A stretch of 64,000 nucleotides of DNA from Saprospiraceae bacterium (GCA_020627705.1 JAHDGJ010000005.1:128449-192448), one strand, 5' to 3'. Positions 10,521-25,500 are shown, numbered from the stretch's first letter. Translations and numbers: made by a program. The notes: generated by a model not told the origin, from the letters alone.

Positions 10521-10560
10521 AAAAAAAATCCTCACTTCCAATGCAATGAAAGTGAGGATC
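10521..10560 (-). terminator. Intrinsic terminator after the 6144-residue giant gene
   Basis: A stem of 10 bp (10528-10537 with 10550-10559) followed, in the minus direction, by eight T residues (A-run at 10521-10528). It lies 21 bases beyond the stop codon of the giant gene, so the giant genes are probably transcribed separately rather than as one 39-kb operon. Confidence 0.8.
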
Positions 10561-10580
10561 CAAACTATTACTAACTAAAC

Positions 10581-13500
10581 TTAAATTTTTATCATTTTCT
10601 TAGAAGCTATTTGACCGTCAATCATAATCGAGTAATTATAGATTCCCTTATGTGGAATTTCGTCTTCTGATAGCGTTACCGAATTGCTTCCCTTTTGTAA
10701 ATCGACTACTTTTCTGTACACTTCTTTTCCTAATACATCTTGGATAATTACATCAGCCTGTACAGTCTTGGTTGTTTCTACCTCAAATGTGGTAAAAGCA
10801 TTCCAAGGGTTTGGTTCGTTTTGACCTAATACAAACCTGGCTTCGTCAGTACTGCTGAGCGACTCAAAATCAATCTGAATGCCAGTTACATCGTATGCAT
10901 TGTTTTCAAAATCAGTCTTATACGATTCTGCTCTTAAAAGTGCATCATTTAGCAGTAATACTTCTGACAACACTAAGTCCTTATTCGCAACAAATATCAG
11001 CGTAAACAAAACCTCAGTCGTCGACTCATCCGCTATGGCGTGATAACTAAATGTTGTACTTCTGCTGTTGCGCTTAGAAATATTCGACTCGTTTAGACTT
11101 AATACTCCTTCTTCAATTCTTTCCAATTGAAGGCCTTTGTGCTCCAAGCCAAACTGGAATCCTGCGATAGCATTATAATTAGCTGATGTAATCTTTACCT
11201 CTACTTTCTCTCCTTTCTCCAATCGTTGGTCTGGCACGATTAAAACTAGCGGATTGTTAGCATCTCTTGTGTCTACTTTGGTATCCCAAGCATTAGCCTG
11301 TACGTTGCCATTCACATCTCCAATCTTCACCCCAACAAAGTCCACATCCATATTTGTGTTCAATGAAGGAATGCTATACTCTTCAGGGATCGGGGTGAGC
11401 CATGGATCCGTTGGATCTACAAAACTGTGCATCGCATCTACAAATCGCCAGCTGTCATTGTTAGGAAATTCTACATAAATACCTAAAATCAATTTCCTCA
11501 ACTCGATTAAATCGAGGGCACTCAACTTGTCGTCTCTGTTGATATCCGCAGCAATCAATTTATATGGACTTGTCAAAGAACTTGTTTGCAATAGGTGCTT
11601 TTGTATTATTACTAAATCCAAAGTACTTATTCCATTCATCACATCGTCTTTCTTCACGGGATCAATCACATACTCGCCACCCGTTGGCATATCTGCAAAA
11701 GCGTATTCGCCCGTTTCTTCCGTCATCGATTCTTCAGAAGAACCCAACAACTCTACCGTTACTTCCTCTACGTTCTCATCCAACTCTGTGAAGATTCTTC
11801 CTCTAAGATTAACTAATCCTGAAGTCACTGTGCAATCTCCATCGTTATCCTCTACTATAATAAAAGTACTACAGAAACTCTGATTCCCGTTTTCGTCCGT
11901 AACCCAAAGTTGCACTCCCTGTTGTCCTAGATCACCACAATCAAACGTAATGGTATTATCTGTAGGATCAGAACTAAAGCTCAAGGTCACATCATATCCA
12001 CATGGATGATAGCTGTCCTTGTCAAAGTTGCCAGCATTTAAGATCGCCATATTGGTATCTGGCACATTATCCCCATCGGTATCCATTAGAGTCAAGTCCA
12101 CACTTAAGCCTTGTATGCAAACGGCAACCGGAGGCTTCACATTTCTAACCTCAAAATCATGACTGCCACTTACCTCATTGCCACAGCCGTCCAATACTTG
12201 CCAAGTAATACTATGTGTACCAATCGGATAGGTACCACTGGCATCATTGGTATTACCTATATGATCTATCGTTCCATCTTGATCAAGATCAATCGAATAA
12301 CTATAGGTCAATGGCATATTACTGGGGCAATCGTCGCTCGCAGTAATGCCTAATGTGACCGAAGCATCAGCACAGTTCACATCAGTACTTTCTACCAAGA
12401 CAAAATCTAATCCACTATCTATGGTAGGATTTATGTTGTTATTAATCTTGATTTCTTGAATATGAGACCATTCCATGAATGTTCCGTCAGGGTTTCTTTG
12501 GCACCAATCAATAACAGTCCATGTTCTTAATATTTTGAAACATGCCGTTGGATCATTAGAGAAAGTAAATTCTTGATCCTCAAAATTTACAGCTACTAAG
12601 TCACAACCATTTTCATTGATTACTGGCAATCCGAATCCAGGAGAAATCGATTCAATATTATCCGGAGTTACATCTCCAAAATCACACATACTAGATGTGG
12701 TGTAATCTAATGGAAACAATAAGTGAGCTGGATTACTTCCATCAAATGGCGATATATCATTGATTGTAATTAACTGCTCGCAGTTCAAAGTGCCCCCTAC
12801 TCCATCTGGAGCAGTGAACGACCTTAGTATGGTGCCCAATCCACAATTATCTACATTAGCTGTCACTACTTCAGAGATCGTTAAGTTATCATTACAAGTA
12901 CCCATAATGACAGCAGGACCAAATTGTGCGCTAAGATTATTGAGATCGTATGGATCACCACAATCTATACTTAGATTAGCTGGGCAAGATAGGCTTGCTT
13001 CGTTTTTATCTTGTACTACCACATTAACCATACATTCGTTAAAGTTTCCGCTGCTATCATAAACTCTAAATGCAACCATAACCTCTTGACCTACATCCGC
13101 ACAGCAGAAGGTGACTGTTTCGGCAAAATCAAATCCACTCACTCCACAAGGATCAGACATTCTTCTTATCTCAAAATTTCCTAGCAAGCAATCATCATAA
13201 CTCCCATCATCAAAGCTCGAGGCATCAACAGTAATAAATCCATCATCCTGTAAACTAACTACCGTATTTTGCTCACATAATATCGTCGGTTGTGTCTGGT
13301 CTTCAACTGTCACCTCCAACGTGCATTGGCTGCTGTTGTAACATCCATCGTATGCGACATAGGTGATGGTATGGGTTCCAACAGGCAATATTGCCGTACC
13401 ACCATTAGAATTATCTATAAAACCTCCTGGATAAATAATGTCTACTTCAACTGGTGCATTGCAATCATCATTTACAATTGCCGCAGGTAAGTTGACTGTT

Positions 13501-16500
13501 GCTTCACAAGTTCCCAGTCCTCCTGTGGTTGTTGCAGACAAGTTTGAAGGACAACTGATAGTCGGTGGATTCAAATCCCATACCTCGATCATTTGAGGCA
13601 TTTTTACCTCCGGAGTAACTCCTCCGCACCACCATTCGCTAAAGCTCCACATTCTGACAAACTGCTTATGACAATTATCCTCAAGTATCATGATATCCTC
13701 AAAACTCACCATAAGGTTACATAGGAAACTTGGCGCTGGGAATAACTCTACATCGCCTGCACTAAACACGCCATTCATATCATTGTCTATAAATGGAACG
13801 CCTAAACTGCTAACGCTTGTATCTGCGGTGCAATCATTACTTGAATATGAAGAAGGAATTGCAATATTGCCAATGGTCAATCGCTTGACTTCAATCGTTT
13901 GACAGCAAATATCACTTTCGTTACCATAGTGGTCCACTGCTTTGTAACATCTCGTTAAAGTCCCCAATAAGTCAGACGGATCACAATCCTGATTCAACTC
14001 TATAGATTGATCCACTAAAACCAATTCAGAATCTCCACAATTATCAACACTGAGAGCTGGAGGAATAATAGAACCAAAATCTGCTTCTGTAAAGCTACAT
14101 GCAAAGACTTCTTGAGTTAGCGTACAATCTAGTTGAGGTGGAAGTTTATCTTCAACTAGAATCATACCCCAACAAGCATTCATACAATCAATATGATATA
14201 ATTCGTATGTTAAGGTTTGCCCCAGGTGATCTACCGTTAAACTACCCCCTGGTATTGGATCACCATGTACATCATAAATTACTATTTCATATTCGTCTTC
14301 GCATAAGGGATGAATTTCTAGACTAAGCATACTAGGTGTTAGTTCACCCATACAGTTTTCATTCAAACTGAAATTTATTTGACTAATACAATTGATATCA
14401 CAACCTATATCACAGGTAACACACAATTCGTCAGGATCAGAAATAATTACGCTAAATGAACACATTGCAGTTTTTCCAGCTCCATCTGTAATGGTATAGC
14501 TAACTATAGTAGTACCTAATCCAAAGAATTCTTCTACTGTTTCACCTGGTGTTACGATTCCCCCTGTCGGGATTATATCAGCATCATCAGAAAAATAACT
14601 CACCTCGAGTGTTCCTTCACAACAGTTGTCTAAAATATAAGGATGTGTGAAACTTATATCTTGACCACAAGCATCAGGTGCTGTAGATGGATCGATGTCG
14701 GCCATGATATCGTCTCCAATAAATGGAACAAAGCTATTTACATTTAAAGTCCATTCTAAGAAAGTTCCTACTCCGTCACAATCAAGTGAAATTCCTAAAA
14801 TCCAATCACCCGAAGCTTCTAATGAAGTAAACGACTTAACATCAGATTCAGCCACAACAAATCCTGTCAATACATCCCCAACTAGATTAACACTTGCTCC
14901 ATTTGGAGCAGTTAAACATAAACTTACATTATCCAATTCGGTAAAATCAGTAACAATGTCACTAATTGAAATTGTCGAAATTAAACCTGAAGATGCCATC
15001 GTAAATACTTCTTCAACACATGCTTCTGCAGATCCTATTGGAGTGACTGTGGTTAGTGTGTACTCTTCTAGCATTGCACAAGCCGGAGGCTCCATGTCCA
15101 TGACACATATTTCAAAACTACAAGTAGCCTTACTAGGGGCTACCGTCTGTATACCAGTTGTGGTTCCGTTGTCTGTCATTACAGGCAATCCTGGATTCAA
15201 AAGACCTATAGAAGCCTTACACTCTACAGCAACGACCCAATCATCTTCTGTGTCGTGGTCACAAACAGTGCTCCTAATAATATCTCCTCCAACCAAAGCA
15301 CCGTTGGTAACTGCAGAATCTATCACATTATCCTTGAGTCGTATACAATACTCCGCAGGATCCAAATAATCTATATCAGAAGTGAACGTAAACAGATAAA
15401 TGTCCCCTGGCGCAAGTACCGTTCCGTTTGGTACAAGGTGAATTTCTTCTCCATTGACTTTTCTAACCACTTCTAAACACGAAATATCTAATGAAGCCGG
15501 ACCCAAATTGGTTATCTCAATTTGATCACTTCCTTTTTGTTTAATCTCAGTGATCAACAATAAGGGTTGATCCTGAAGAATATAATTTACCACATGACAT
15601 CCTACTGGAATATAAGCTCCACTTACATTTTCGACCCCACACGCAACGACTTCTTTTGCTTCATTTACAACTTCATAAATTACGGATACATTATCTGGAC
15701 AATTGTCTTCAAAAGTTGGTGCCAATGTTCCCGTTGGACTATCAGCATCCATTACTACGGTTCCACATAATCCTGAAGAATTTAGCAATTCCAAATCATC
15801 AGGACATTCGGTGATCGTCGGTGCCGAGTGATAATCGTTGACTACAATTTTTAAAGAACAGGTGCTAGTATTACCACAGGCGTCTTCAGCCATATAGGTT
15901 AAAACTGTGATTCCCACTGGGAATAAATCACCAGAACCAAGACCTGTTCCATCAATTTGAGTTATTTCTACAAAACCATTACAATTATCTATAGCATAAG
16001 GAGGTGAGAAATTTACAAATTGCTCACACCAAGTATCCGGCACTCCTACTGCAATTATAGGTCTTGGACAATTTATAAACATTGGTGGAGTAACATCACC
16101 AATACCGAATCTATATTGTACCGAACTACTATTGCCACATATATCAGTTGCTGTAAATACTACATCGATGTATTCAGCATTACCGCACATTTGAACCCAA
16201 TTTTCTGGATCATAATCGTTAGACCAACTTACAACACTACAGTCATCTGTTGCTGTTGCACCCGCATTGTTGCTTAACCAATAATCAAATTCAGGATAAT
16301 TACCTCCAGGAGGATTTTCACATTCTTCCATCAGCATATCCGCACCTCCACTTATCACTGGAGCTGTATCATCTACATCAACTATGATATCAGCAGTTTC
16401 TTGACTAGAATTGCCACAAGCATCTGTAGCTGTCCAGGTCACTGTTATCATATAATTTGCATCTGCACAAACATCAAGCATGGTTTCAGAAAAATCATGA

Positions 16501-19500
16501 GTAACGACTGGATCCGTATCACATTCGTCAACCACTTCATACCCTGCTAAAAAGTCTTCTATTATTACTGATGGATCTGTCGTAGCACTGATTTCCCCAC
16601 AATCCAACACAATATCAGCGGGAGGAGTCAGAACAGGAGCAGTTTCATCCGGAGTAATAGTCAAAATAGCACTTCTTGTTGCTGAATTGCCACAAGCATC
16701 CGTTGCAGTCCAAGTTACCTCTAAAGGAGAACCTGCGGCAGAACAGATATCTAAATTGGTTGTGGTATAATCATGAACTAATTCTACATCCGTATCACAT
16801 AAATCAGAAACCTCTACACTATTTAACCAACCTTCTATGGTAAATGCATTCGTCTCATTGACATCATCACAGTCTATCGTAATATCTACTGGCTCGACAT
16901 CAAAAATTGGAGGCGCAGTATCTGGAGTAATCGTCAAGACTGCACTTGTTGTTGCAGAATTACCACAATGATCGGACACTGTCCAAATCACTGTTATAGG
17001 TGAACCAGCTGCGGTACAAATATCTAAACCTGTAGATGTAAAGTTATTTTCGATCACCAGATCAGTATCACAATTATCTTCAGCTACAATACTATTTAAC
17101 CAACCTTCAACTGTAACTTGACTGGTTTCACTTATATCTCCACAGTCTATATTCAAATCAAGAGGCGCTGTAGTAATCACTGGATCTTCATCATCTGGCA
17201 CAACGGTAATTGTACTTGTGAGCTCAGATGAGTTTCCACAATGATCTGTGGCCGTCCATGTTATAGTGGTCACATTTGCTGTACACAAATCAATCAACTC
17301 TGCTCCATCATATTCGATTATTACGTCAGTATCACAATTATCAACTGCACTCGCACCATCCAAAAATTCTGAGATTACCGCAGCAGCAGAGCTAGTTTCA
17401 GAAAGATCATCACAATCCAAAGTGATAGGATCAGGAACTGTCAATACTGGAGCATCTGTATCTGGTATAACAATGATCATTGCTGTTGCGGTGTTGGTAT
17501 TGCCACAAGCATCTGTAGCTGTCCAGGTAATAGTTGTATTAGACGCAGTACATAAGTCCAACAACACCGAACCATCATGTGTTAGTTCGACATCAGAATC
17601 ACAATTGTCCGTTGCTGTAGCGGATTCTAAAAATTGAGCGATCAAAACTGAAGGATCTGTTGTTTCGGAAATATCGTCACAATCCAATATTAAATTCTCT
17701 GGAGCCGTAATTTCAGGCATTTCGTCGTCCACTTCTATATTGATTGTGCTTTGGACTGGTATAGCCGCATTACCACAAGCGTCTAGTGCATTCCAAGTAA
17801 CCGTGATGCTATAATCTGCATCAGCGCAAAAATCTAAAGTAGTTATTGAAAAATCATGGGTCAATGTTGGATCTGTATCACAGGCATCCGTTACCGTAGC
17901 CTCAGCCAACCAATCCAAAATCTGAACCGTTGGATCTGAAGTTTCAGAAATATCACTACAATCCAAGGTAATTGGATCTGGAACAACTATCACAGGGCTT
18001 ACATTATCAACTACCACATTAATCATGCTTTGTTGTTGTATTGCTGCATTTCCGCATGCATCTGTTGCACTCCAAGTCACCATGATTGAATAATTTGCAT
18101 CGGCACAAACATCCAAAAGACTGATATCAAAATCATGCTCCAATACAGGGTCTGTATCACATAAATCCGTTACATCAGCCAAACCTAGCCAATCCAAAAT
18201 CTGAACCGTTGGATCGGAGGTAGAGGAAATATCATCGCAATCCAATTCTAACGGAGCAGGTACTGTAATTACAGGAGGTGCAGTATCTTCCGTAACAGTA
18301 ATGGTACTAGTTGATGTGGACGTATTTCCACAATCATCAGTAGCTGTCCAAATTACAGTAGTTGTTCCTCCACCATTACAAACATCGATAGAAGTCTCTG
18401 TATAGTTATGCGTTATTACAGTATTTCCACATACATCAGAAGCCATGGCACTATCTAGCCATGCCGAAACACTTACTTGACTTGTTTCATTGACATCACT
18501 ACAACTAATCATCAATGGTGCAGGTGTGAAATTAAACACTGGGTCAGTGGTATCCTCAATTATAAAGTCCGCTTGAGTAAATGAAGTATTTCCACATTCA
18601 TCTGTTGCTATAAATCGATAGGTTCGCGTCTCTGTATCCAAACACATATCGTCTATGGTAAGCAAATCAAATGAATAGCTAATAGTAGTCGAGCATCCAT
18701 CTGTTGCTGTATAACCTCCAAAATTCGCTAACCAAGTAGCTAATGCCGTTAGATTTCCTCCCCCGTCACACTCCACTGTTTCGTTTACCGCTGGTGTCGC
18801 TTCTAATGGCGAAGTTGTATCAATGATTATTATATTAGCCATGCATATGGAAACATTGTCACACTCATCCGTTGCCATAAAGCTTACTGCTTGTACTCCA
18901 GTTGCACCACAAAGATCACTGAATGCCGTTGGATCATAGTTATTGTCAATCATGGTGATTCCACAATTGTCTGTTGCCGAAGCTGTAGCCAACCAAGCTA
19001 AAATAGTAGCTTCATGATCTCCTATGTCACCCGTACATTCTAGTACTAAATCTGCAGGACAGAGTATTTCTGGCTCCGTTGTATCTTGAATTGTAATTGT
19101 TGCATTTTCAGTAGACAGGTTACCGCAGGCATCTTCTGCACTGAAGGTATAGGTAATCACTTCTGTATTTCCGCACATTGCTGCGCTTACACTAGTAAAC
19201 GTTACCTCAACTTGACCTTCACAGGAATCGAATGCACTAGCGGATGCTTCCCAATTGGTTATCACCGCTGCATTAATATCTTCTGCGCATTCTAAAGTGA
19301 TGTTTTCTGGTACGGTCAATTCAGGTGCAGTGGTATCTCCTATTCTAAATCGTTTGGTTACCATATTACTTATGTTGCCACAATCATCCACAACCCAAAA
19401 ATCCACATCCACTCTAAATATCCTATCCGCTCCATTGCACTCCGCTATTGGATTGGTGTTTTCATCATAATTGTTTTGCCAAACAAAAGTTCCACAAACT

Positions 19501-22500
19501 TCGGTAACTGTTGAGAGCCCCGCATTATTATTGAGCCAGGCTACGAAATCCGCAAAGTTTTCCTGTGTATCACATTCAACGGTTGTTGCAAATGGTACAT
19601 CATCAGTCACAACGGGTGTAGTGGTGTCTTCAATCTCGAAATCAGCCAAACAAGTAGTGGCATTACCTGCTTCATCTTCAACCGTAAATAAATAAGTCGT
19701 TATGCTACCGCCACCACATGAAGAAGTGGTATTCCATATTTCTGAACTTACTAAAGGTGCATCATCACAAGCATCGGAGACGTTTGAATAAGAAGCTAAG
19801 AATGTAGCTAAATCTGTAGCATTTCCAGCACCATCACATTCTACGGTAAGATCTGGGGCACAAACAAAAGTTGGTGCCTCGCAATCTTCTACAATAAGCA
19901 TAAAACTACAACTAGCTACCATGTTGCCATTAGCATCTTCGATCATATAACTAATCACATTGGTACCTAGTGGGAATAGTGTTCCTGCTGGTACAACATC
20001 TGTTCCGCCCGTAACATCTACAGACCCATCTGCTGATACTATATTATGTGTTATGGTAAAGTCTGGACAATTCTCAAAGCTTGTAATATAATCCGTTGCT
20101 GCTGTACTAGCCCACGTACATGTCCCCGCATCTGCGCAAACTGTTATACTCGTACTTGGACAGAAAATCTGCGGATCATCTGAATCTACCACCGTCACTA
20201 CAAAACTACAACTGCTCGTATTTCCGCAAGCATCTTCCGCTTCAAATACGATCTCTGTATCTCCTAATGGAAATTCACTCCCTGAGGTCAACAAATCTCC
20301 TGCTGCATTTGCTATTTGTGTTACCGTTACTGGTGCATTGCAATCCTCCGCAATCGGTGTACTAAATACCACATTGCTCGAACATAAATCAACATCTGTA
20401 TTTACTGTAAGGTCTCCTGGACAATTCACAAATACTGGTGCTGTCGTTTCGTCCGTTGCTGTGATCATCAATACCAAATCTGTACTCAAGCATCCATCAC
20501 TTGCCGTGAAGGTCACCGACACTCCTGTAGCATCTCCACATAAATCTGGCAAACTACCATCATAATCATTCGTGATTACTACTCCATTGCAGTTATCTGT
20601 CGCATCTACCCCATTTAGCCATGCCAAAATGAGTGCGGAAGCATCATCTCCACAACTCAACACTAAATTTGACTCATCGGCTCCAAAATCTGGAGCTTCT
20701 GTATCTGTAACCGTGTAGGTCGCAGTGACTGGCGTCGCATCATTACCACATTCATCAATCGCTGTGAATATATAGGTATATACTGTTACCCAACCCGTAG
20801 CTCCACAGCTCATTGATTCGTTTTGTAACGCATAGCTTAAATTCACACCACTACAATCATCGACTTCGTCAGATACCGTCGCTGTCGATGCCCAAGTCGC
20901 TACATCAGACACCGCGCAATCTACTGTCACACTAGTCGGTGGTACGATTACTGGATCAGTCGTATCCTGTATGTGTATTCTTGCTATCTCATCGATTGAG
21001 TTTCCACAATCATCGGTGGCTGTAAAGGTGTATTCTCGTATTTCCGAGCCGCCACACAACTCCGTAATCACTGGTGCACTCGCTACTATATCCACACTGA
21101 CATCACAATTATCTACGACTACCATGCCGCCAAAGGACGTCAGCCATGTCGTTACATCTGTCACCAATAAAGGATCATTGCATTCCAAGATCAAATCGCT
21201 GGGTGCGTTCATCACTACTGGCTTTTGCGTATCTATCAAGGTAATCGTGCGCATGCAATCTACTATCATGCCATCACAATTCCCTACTACGGTAAATGTC
21301 ACGGTTACCACATTCCCAGGGGCTAAACATCCTATTGGCAATGAGGTGAAATCATTGCTCACTGTCACTGCTCCACAATTATCTGTCGCAGTCGCCGATG
21401 ACAACCACGTTGATACTATTTCTTCATTGTTCTCATTCCCACATTCTAAAATCAAATTTTCAGGACAACTCAATATTGGGGCAGTATTGTCTTGTATCTC
21501 AAAACTCGCATCCATCTGTGATGAATTTCCACACGCATCTGTTGCGGTAAAGGTCACCGTAACCATACCCATGTTGCCACAGCCATCACTCAAACTTACT
21601 GTTCCATAATTATTACTCCAGGTCACTTCGTTGCAAGCATTTGGATCACTTACCGTCATCCCTGCATTAGTATTTAACCATGCCAATAAGGCACTCGATT
21701 GATCCGTTTCATTACACTCTACTATCGTCGGATCTACTGCCGGACCAAAGATCTCTGGCGCTTCCGTATCTGTCGTAGAAAATGTAGCTATACAGGTCGA
21801 ACTGTTGCCCGCTGCATCAGTACTTGTAAATATATACGTCCGTTCTACTGTATTGCCACACATCGATACATCGGTATACAATTCAGCACTAACTACAACC
21901 GGTAAACTGCAACTTCCAACATCTCCTTGTGCTGTAATGGCCGCTACTTGAGCCGCAACCCAAGCCGCTTCATCATCATCCGCACTGCCACATTCATTAA
22001 ATAAATCATCTGCACAACTTATCATCGGTGCTTCGCAATCTTCTACAATAAGCATAAAACTGCAACTAGCTACCATGTTGCCATTAGCATCTTCGATCAT
22101 ATAACTAATCACATTGGTACCTAGTGGGAATAGTGTTCCTGCTGGTACAACATCTGTTCCGCCCGTAACATCTACAGACCCATCTGCTGATACTATATTA
22201 TGTGTTATGGTAAAGTCTGGACAATTCTCAAAGCTTGTAATATAATCCGTTGCTGCTGTACTAGCCCACGTACATGTCCCCGCATCTGCGCAAACTGTTA
22301 TACTCGTACTTGGACAGAAAATCTGCGGATCATCTGAATCTACCACCGTCACTACAAAACTACAACTGCTCGTATTTCCGCAAGCATCTTCCGCTTCAAA
22401 TACGATCTCTGTATCTCCTAATGGAAATTCACTCCCTGAGGTCAACAAATCTCCTGCTGCATTTGCTATTTGTGTTACCGTTACTGGTGCATTGCAATCC

Positions 22501-25500
22501 TCCGCAATCGGTGTACTAAATACCACATTGCTCGAACATAAATCAACATCTGTATTTACTGTAAGGTCTCCTGGACAATTCACAAATACTGGTGCTGTCG
22601 TTTCGTCCGTTGCTGTGATCATCAATACCAAATCTGTACTCAAGCATCCATCACTTGCCGTGAAGGTCACCGACACTCCTGTAGCATCTCCACATAAATC
22701 TGGCAAACTACCATCATAATCATTCGTGATTACTACTCCATTGCAGTTATCTGTCGCATCTACCCCATTTAGCCATGCCAAAATGAGTGCGGAAGCATCA
22801 TCTCCACAACTCAACACTAAATTTGACTCATCGGCTCCAAAATCTGGAGCTTCTGTATCTGTAACCGTGTAGGTCGCAGTGACTGGCGTCGCATCATTAC
22901 CACATTCATCAATCGCTGTGAATATATAGGTATATACTGTTACCCAACCCGTAGCTCCACAGCTCATTGATTCGTTTTGTAACGCATAGCTTAAATTCAC
23001 ACCACTACAATCATCGACTTCGTCAGATACCGTCGCTGTCGATGCCCAAGTCGCTACATCAGACACCGCGCAATCTACTGTCACACTAGTCGGTGGTACG
23101 ATTACTGGATCAGTCGTATCCTGTATGTGTATTCTTGCTATCTCATCGATTGAGTTTCCACAATCATCGGTGGCTGTAAAGGTGTATTCTCGTATTTCCG
23201 AGCCGCCACACAACTCCGTAATCACTGGTGCACTCGCTACTATATCCACACTGACATCACAATTATCTACGACTACCATGCCGCCAAAGGACGTCAGCCA
23301 TGTCGTTACATCTGTCACCAATAAAGGATCATTGCATTCCAAGATCAAATCGCTGGGTGCGTTCATCACTACTGGCTTTTGCGTATCTATCAAGGTAATC
23401 GTGCGCATGCAATCTACTATCATGCCATCACAATTCCCTACTACGGTAAATGTCACGGTTACCACATTCCCAGGGGCTAAACATCCTATTGGCAATGAGG
23501 TGAAATCATTGCTCACTGTCACTGCTCCACAATTATCTGTCGCAGTCGCCGATGACAACCACGTTGATACTATTTCTTCATTGTTCTCATTCCCACATTC
23601 TAAAATCAAATTTTCAGGACAACTCAATATTGGGGCAGTATTGTCTTGTATCTCAAAACTCGCATCCATCTGTGATGAATTTCCACACGCATCTGTTGCG
23701 GTAAAGGTCACCGTAACCATACCCATGTTGCCACAGCCATCACTCAAACTTACTGTTCCATAATTATTACTCCAGGTCACTTCGTTGCAAGCATTTGGAT
23801 CACTTACCGTCATCCCTGCATTAGTATTTAACCATGCCAATAAGGCACTCGATTGATCCGTTTCATTACACTCTACTATCGTCGGATCTACTGCCGGACC
23901 AAAGATCTCTGGCGCTTCCGTATCTGTCGTAGAAAATGTAGCTATACAGGTCGAACTGTTGCCCGCTGCATCAGTACTTGTAAATATATACGTCCGTTCT
24001 ACTGTATTGCCACACATCGATACATCGGTATACAATTCAGCACTAACTACAACCGGTAAACTGCAACTTCCAACATCTCCTTGTGCTGTAATGGCCGCTA
24101 CTTGAGCCGCAACCCAAGCCGCTTCATCATCATCCGCACTGCCACATTCATTAAATAAATCATCTGTACAACTTATCATCGGTGCTTCACAATCTTCTAC
24201 CACTACTTGGAAACTACAAGTCGCTGTATTGCCTTCGTCATCGGTAATGGTATAAGTCACCGTAGAAGTTCCTAAAGCAAAAGCCGTATTTACTGTAATA
24301 TTTCCAGTACCGCTTCCACCTGTTGGCGCACTAATTACATAACTCACTTCACTATCAGGACAATTATCCGAGAATATCGCATGTACGCTTTCATCTGACA
24401 TCCAAGTACATCCACCCAAATCCGCACACATTAAAATTGTATTGGATGGACAACTTATTGAGGGAATATCTGAATCTTCTACAGTTATTATAAAACTGCA
24501 GCTGCTCGTATTTCCACAAGCATCCTCCGCTTCAAATACGATCTCCGAATCTCCCAATGGAAACTCACTTCCTGAGCTTAATAAATCTCCAGCTGCATTT
24601 GCTATTTGTGTCACTGTTACTGGTTCGTTGCAATCCTCTGCGATCGGTGTACTAAATACCACATTGCTGCTGCAAACATCCACGTCGACATTGACGGTAA
24701 TATTGGTAGGACAATTTGTAAATACTGGGATTACAGCGTCAGAAGCCAAAACGATCATCGCATCATCGGTATTGCTATTACCACATTCATCTACTGCTGT
24801 AAAAGTAACGGTTATCGCTCCACCACATGCTGAAGGCAAATCTGTAAAATTGTTTGTAACTGTTACGTTACTGCAATTGTCAGATGCAACATAATCATCT
24901 AGCCATGACAATATGGAAGCAGAAAAATCATCTCCGCAAGCTAAATTTAGATCTTCAGGTGCTGATATGCTTGGCGCAGTATTATCTTCTACAGTATATG
25001 TTCCCGTCGCGCTCGCAAAGTTTCCACATAAATCTCTTACGCTAAATAGATAAGTGTAAACAATTTCTCCTGGACAAGTATCATCGATTTGTTCTAGACT
25101 ATAGCTCACTGTGGTCAACCCAGAGCAAACATCCATTGCGTTTGCTGCTGTGGATGCCCACGTATCAGGATCTGCCAAATCACAAGATATTGGTCCTGGA
25201 TCAGCAGCTATATCTAAAGTTGGCACTGTTGTATCTGCTATATGCACATAGGCAATTACTGAAGCAGATAAGTTTCCGCACGCATCCGTTGCCGTAAAAG
25301 TATACGGTTGAACAGTACTGCTTCCGCAAAGTGTAGATATTGCTCCTGGGGTGTTACTAATTACAGGTGCAACATCACATTGATCTACTGCCATTGCACC
25401 ACCAAAAGTTAGGAGCCAAGCTGCAACTGCAGATCCTGGATCAGCTGTTCCATCGCATTCTAAGAACAAATCTGATGGAGCCACCATAAAAAATGGCTTC

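Larger units (their letters stand above)
10277..10580. other. Intergenic region between two giant genes
   Basis: 304 bp without a gene. It holds the terminator of the 6144-residue gene (10521-10560), an AT-rich stretch at 10460-10520, a cluster of TTAAGGG-type heptamers at 10402-10442, a short palindrome at 10381-10394, and the 5' leader of the 3022-residue gene. No RNA gene was recognised. Confidence 0.7.

Noticed and set aside
14695..15369. Open frame of 224 codons on the plus strand inside the 6144-residue gene
   Set aside because: It is the antisense of a recognised domain-containing frame and has no protein-like features. Low-stop antisense frames are expected opposite Thr/Asp/Cys-rich repeats.
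20971..21609. Open plus-strand frame of 212 codons, present again at 23125-23763
   Set aside because: It is antisense to the duplicated HYR region; the two identical copies merely reflect the 2154-bp duplication.
19881..24188. Assembly error as the explanation of the perfect duplication
   Set aside because: Not excluded, but single-base differences near the junctions and the in-frame fit to the superunit period make a real duplication more likely.
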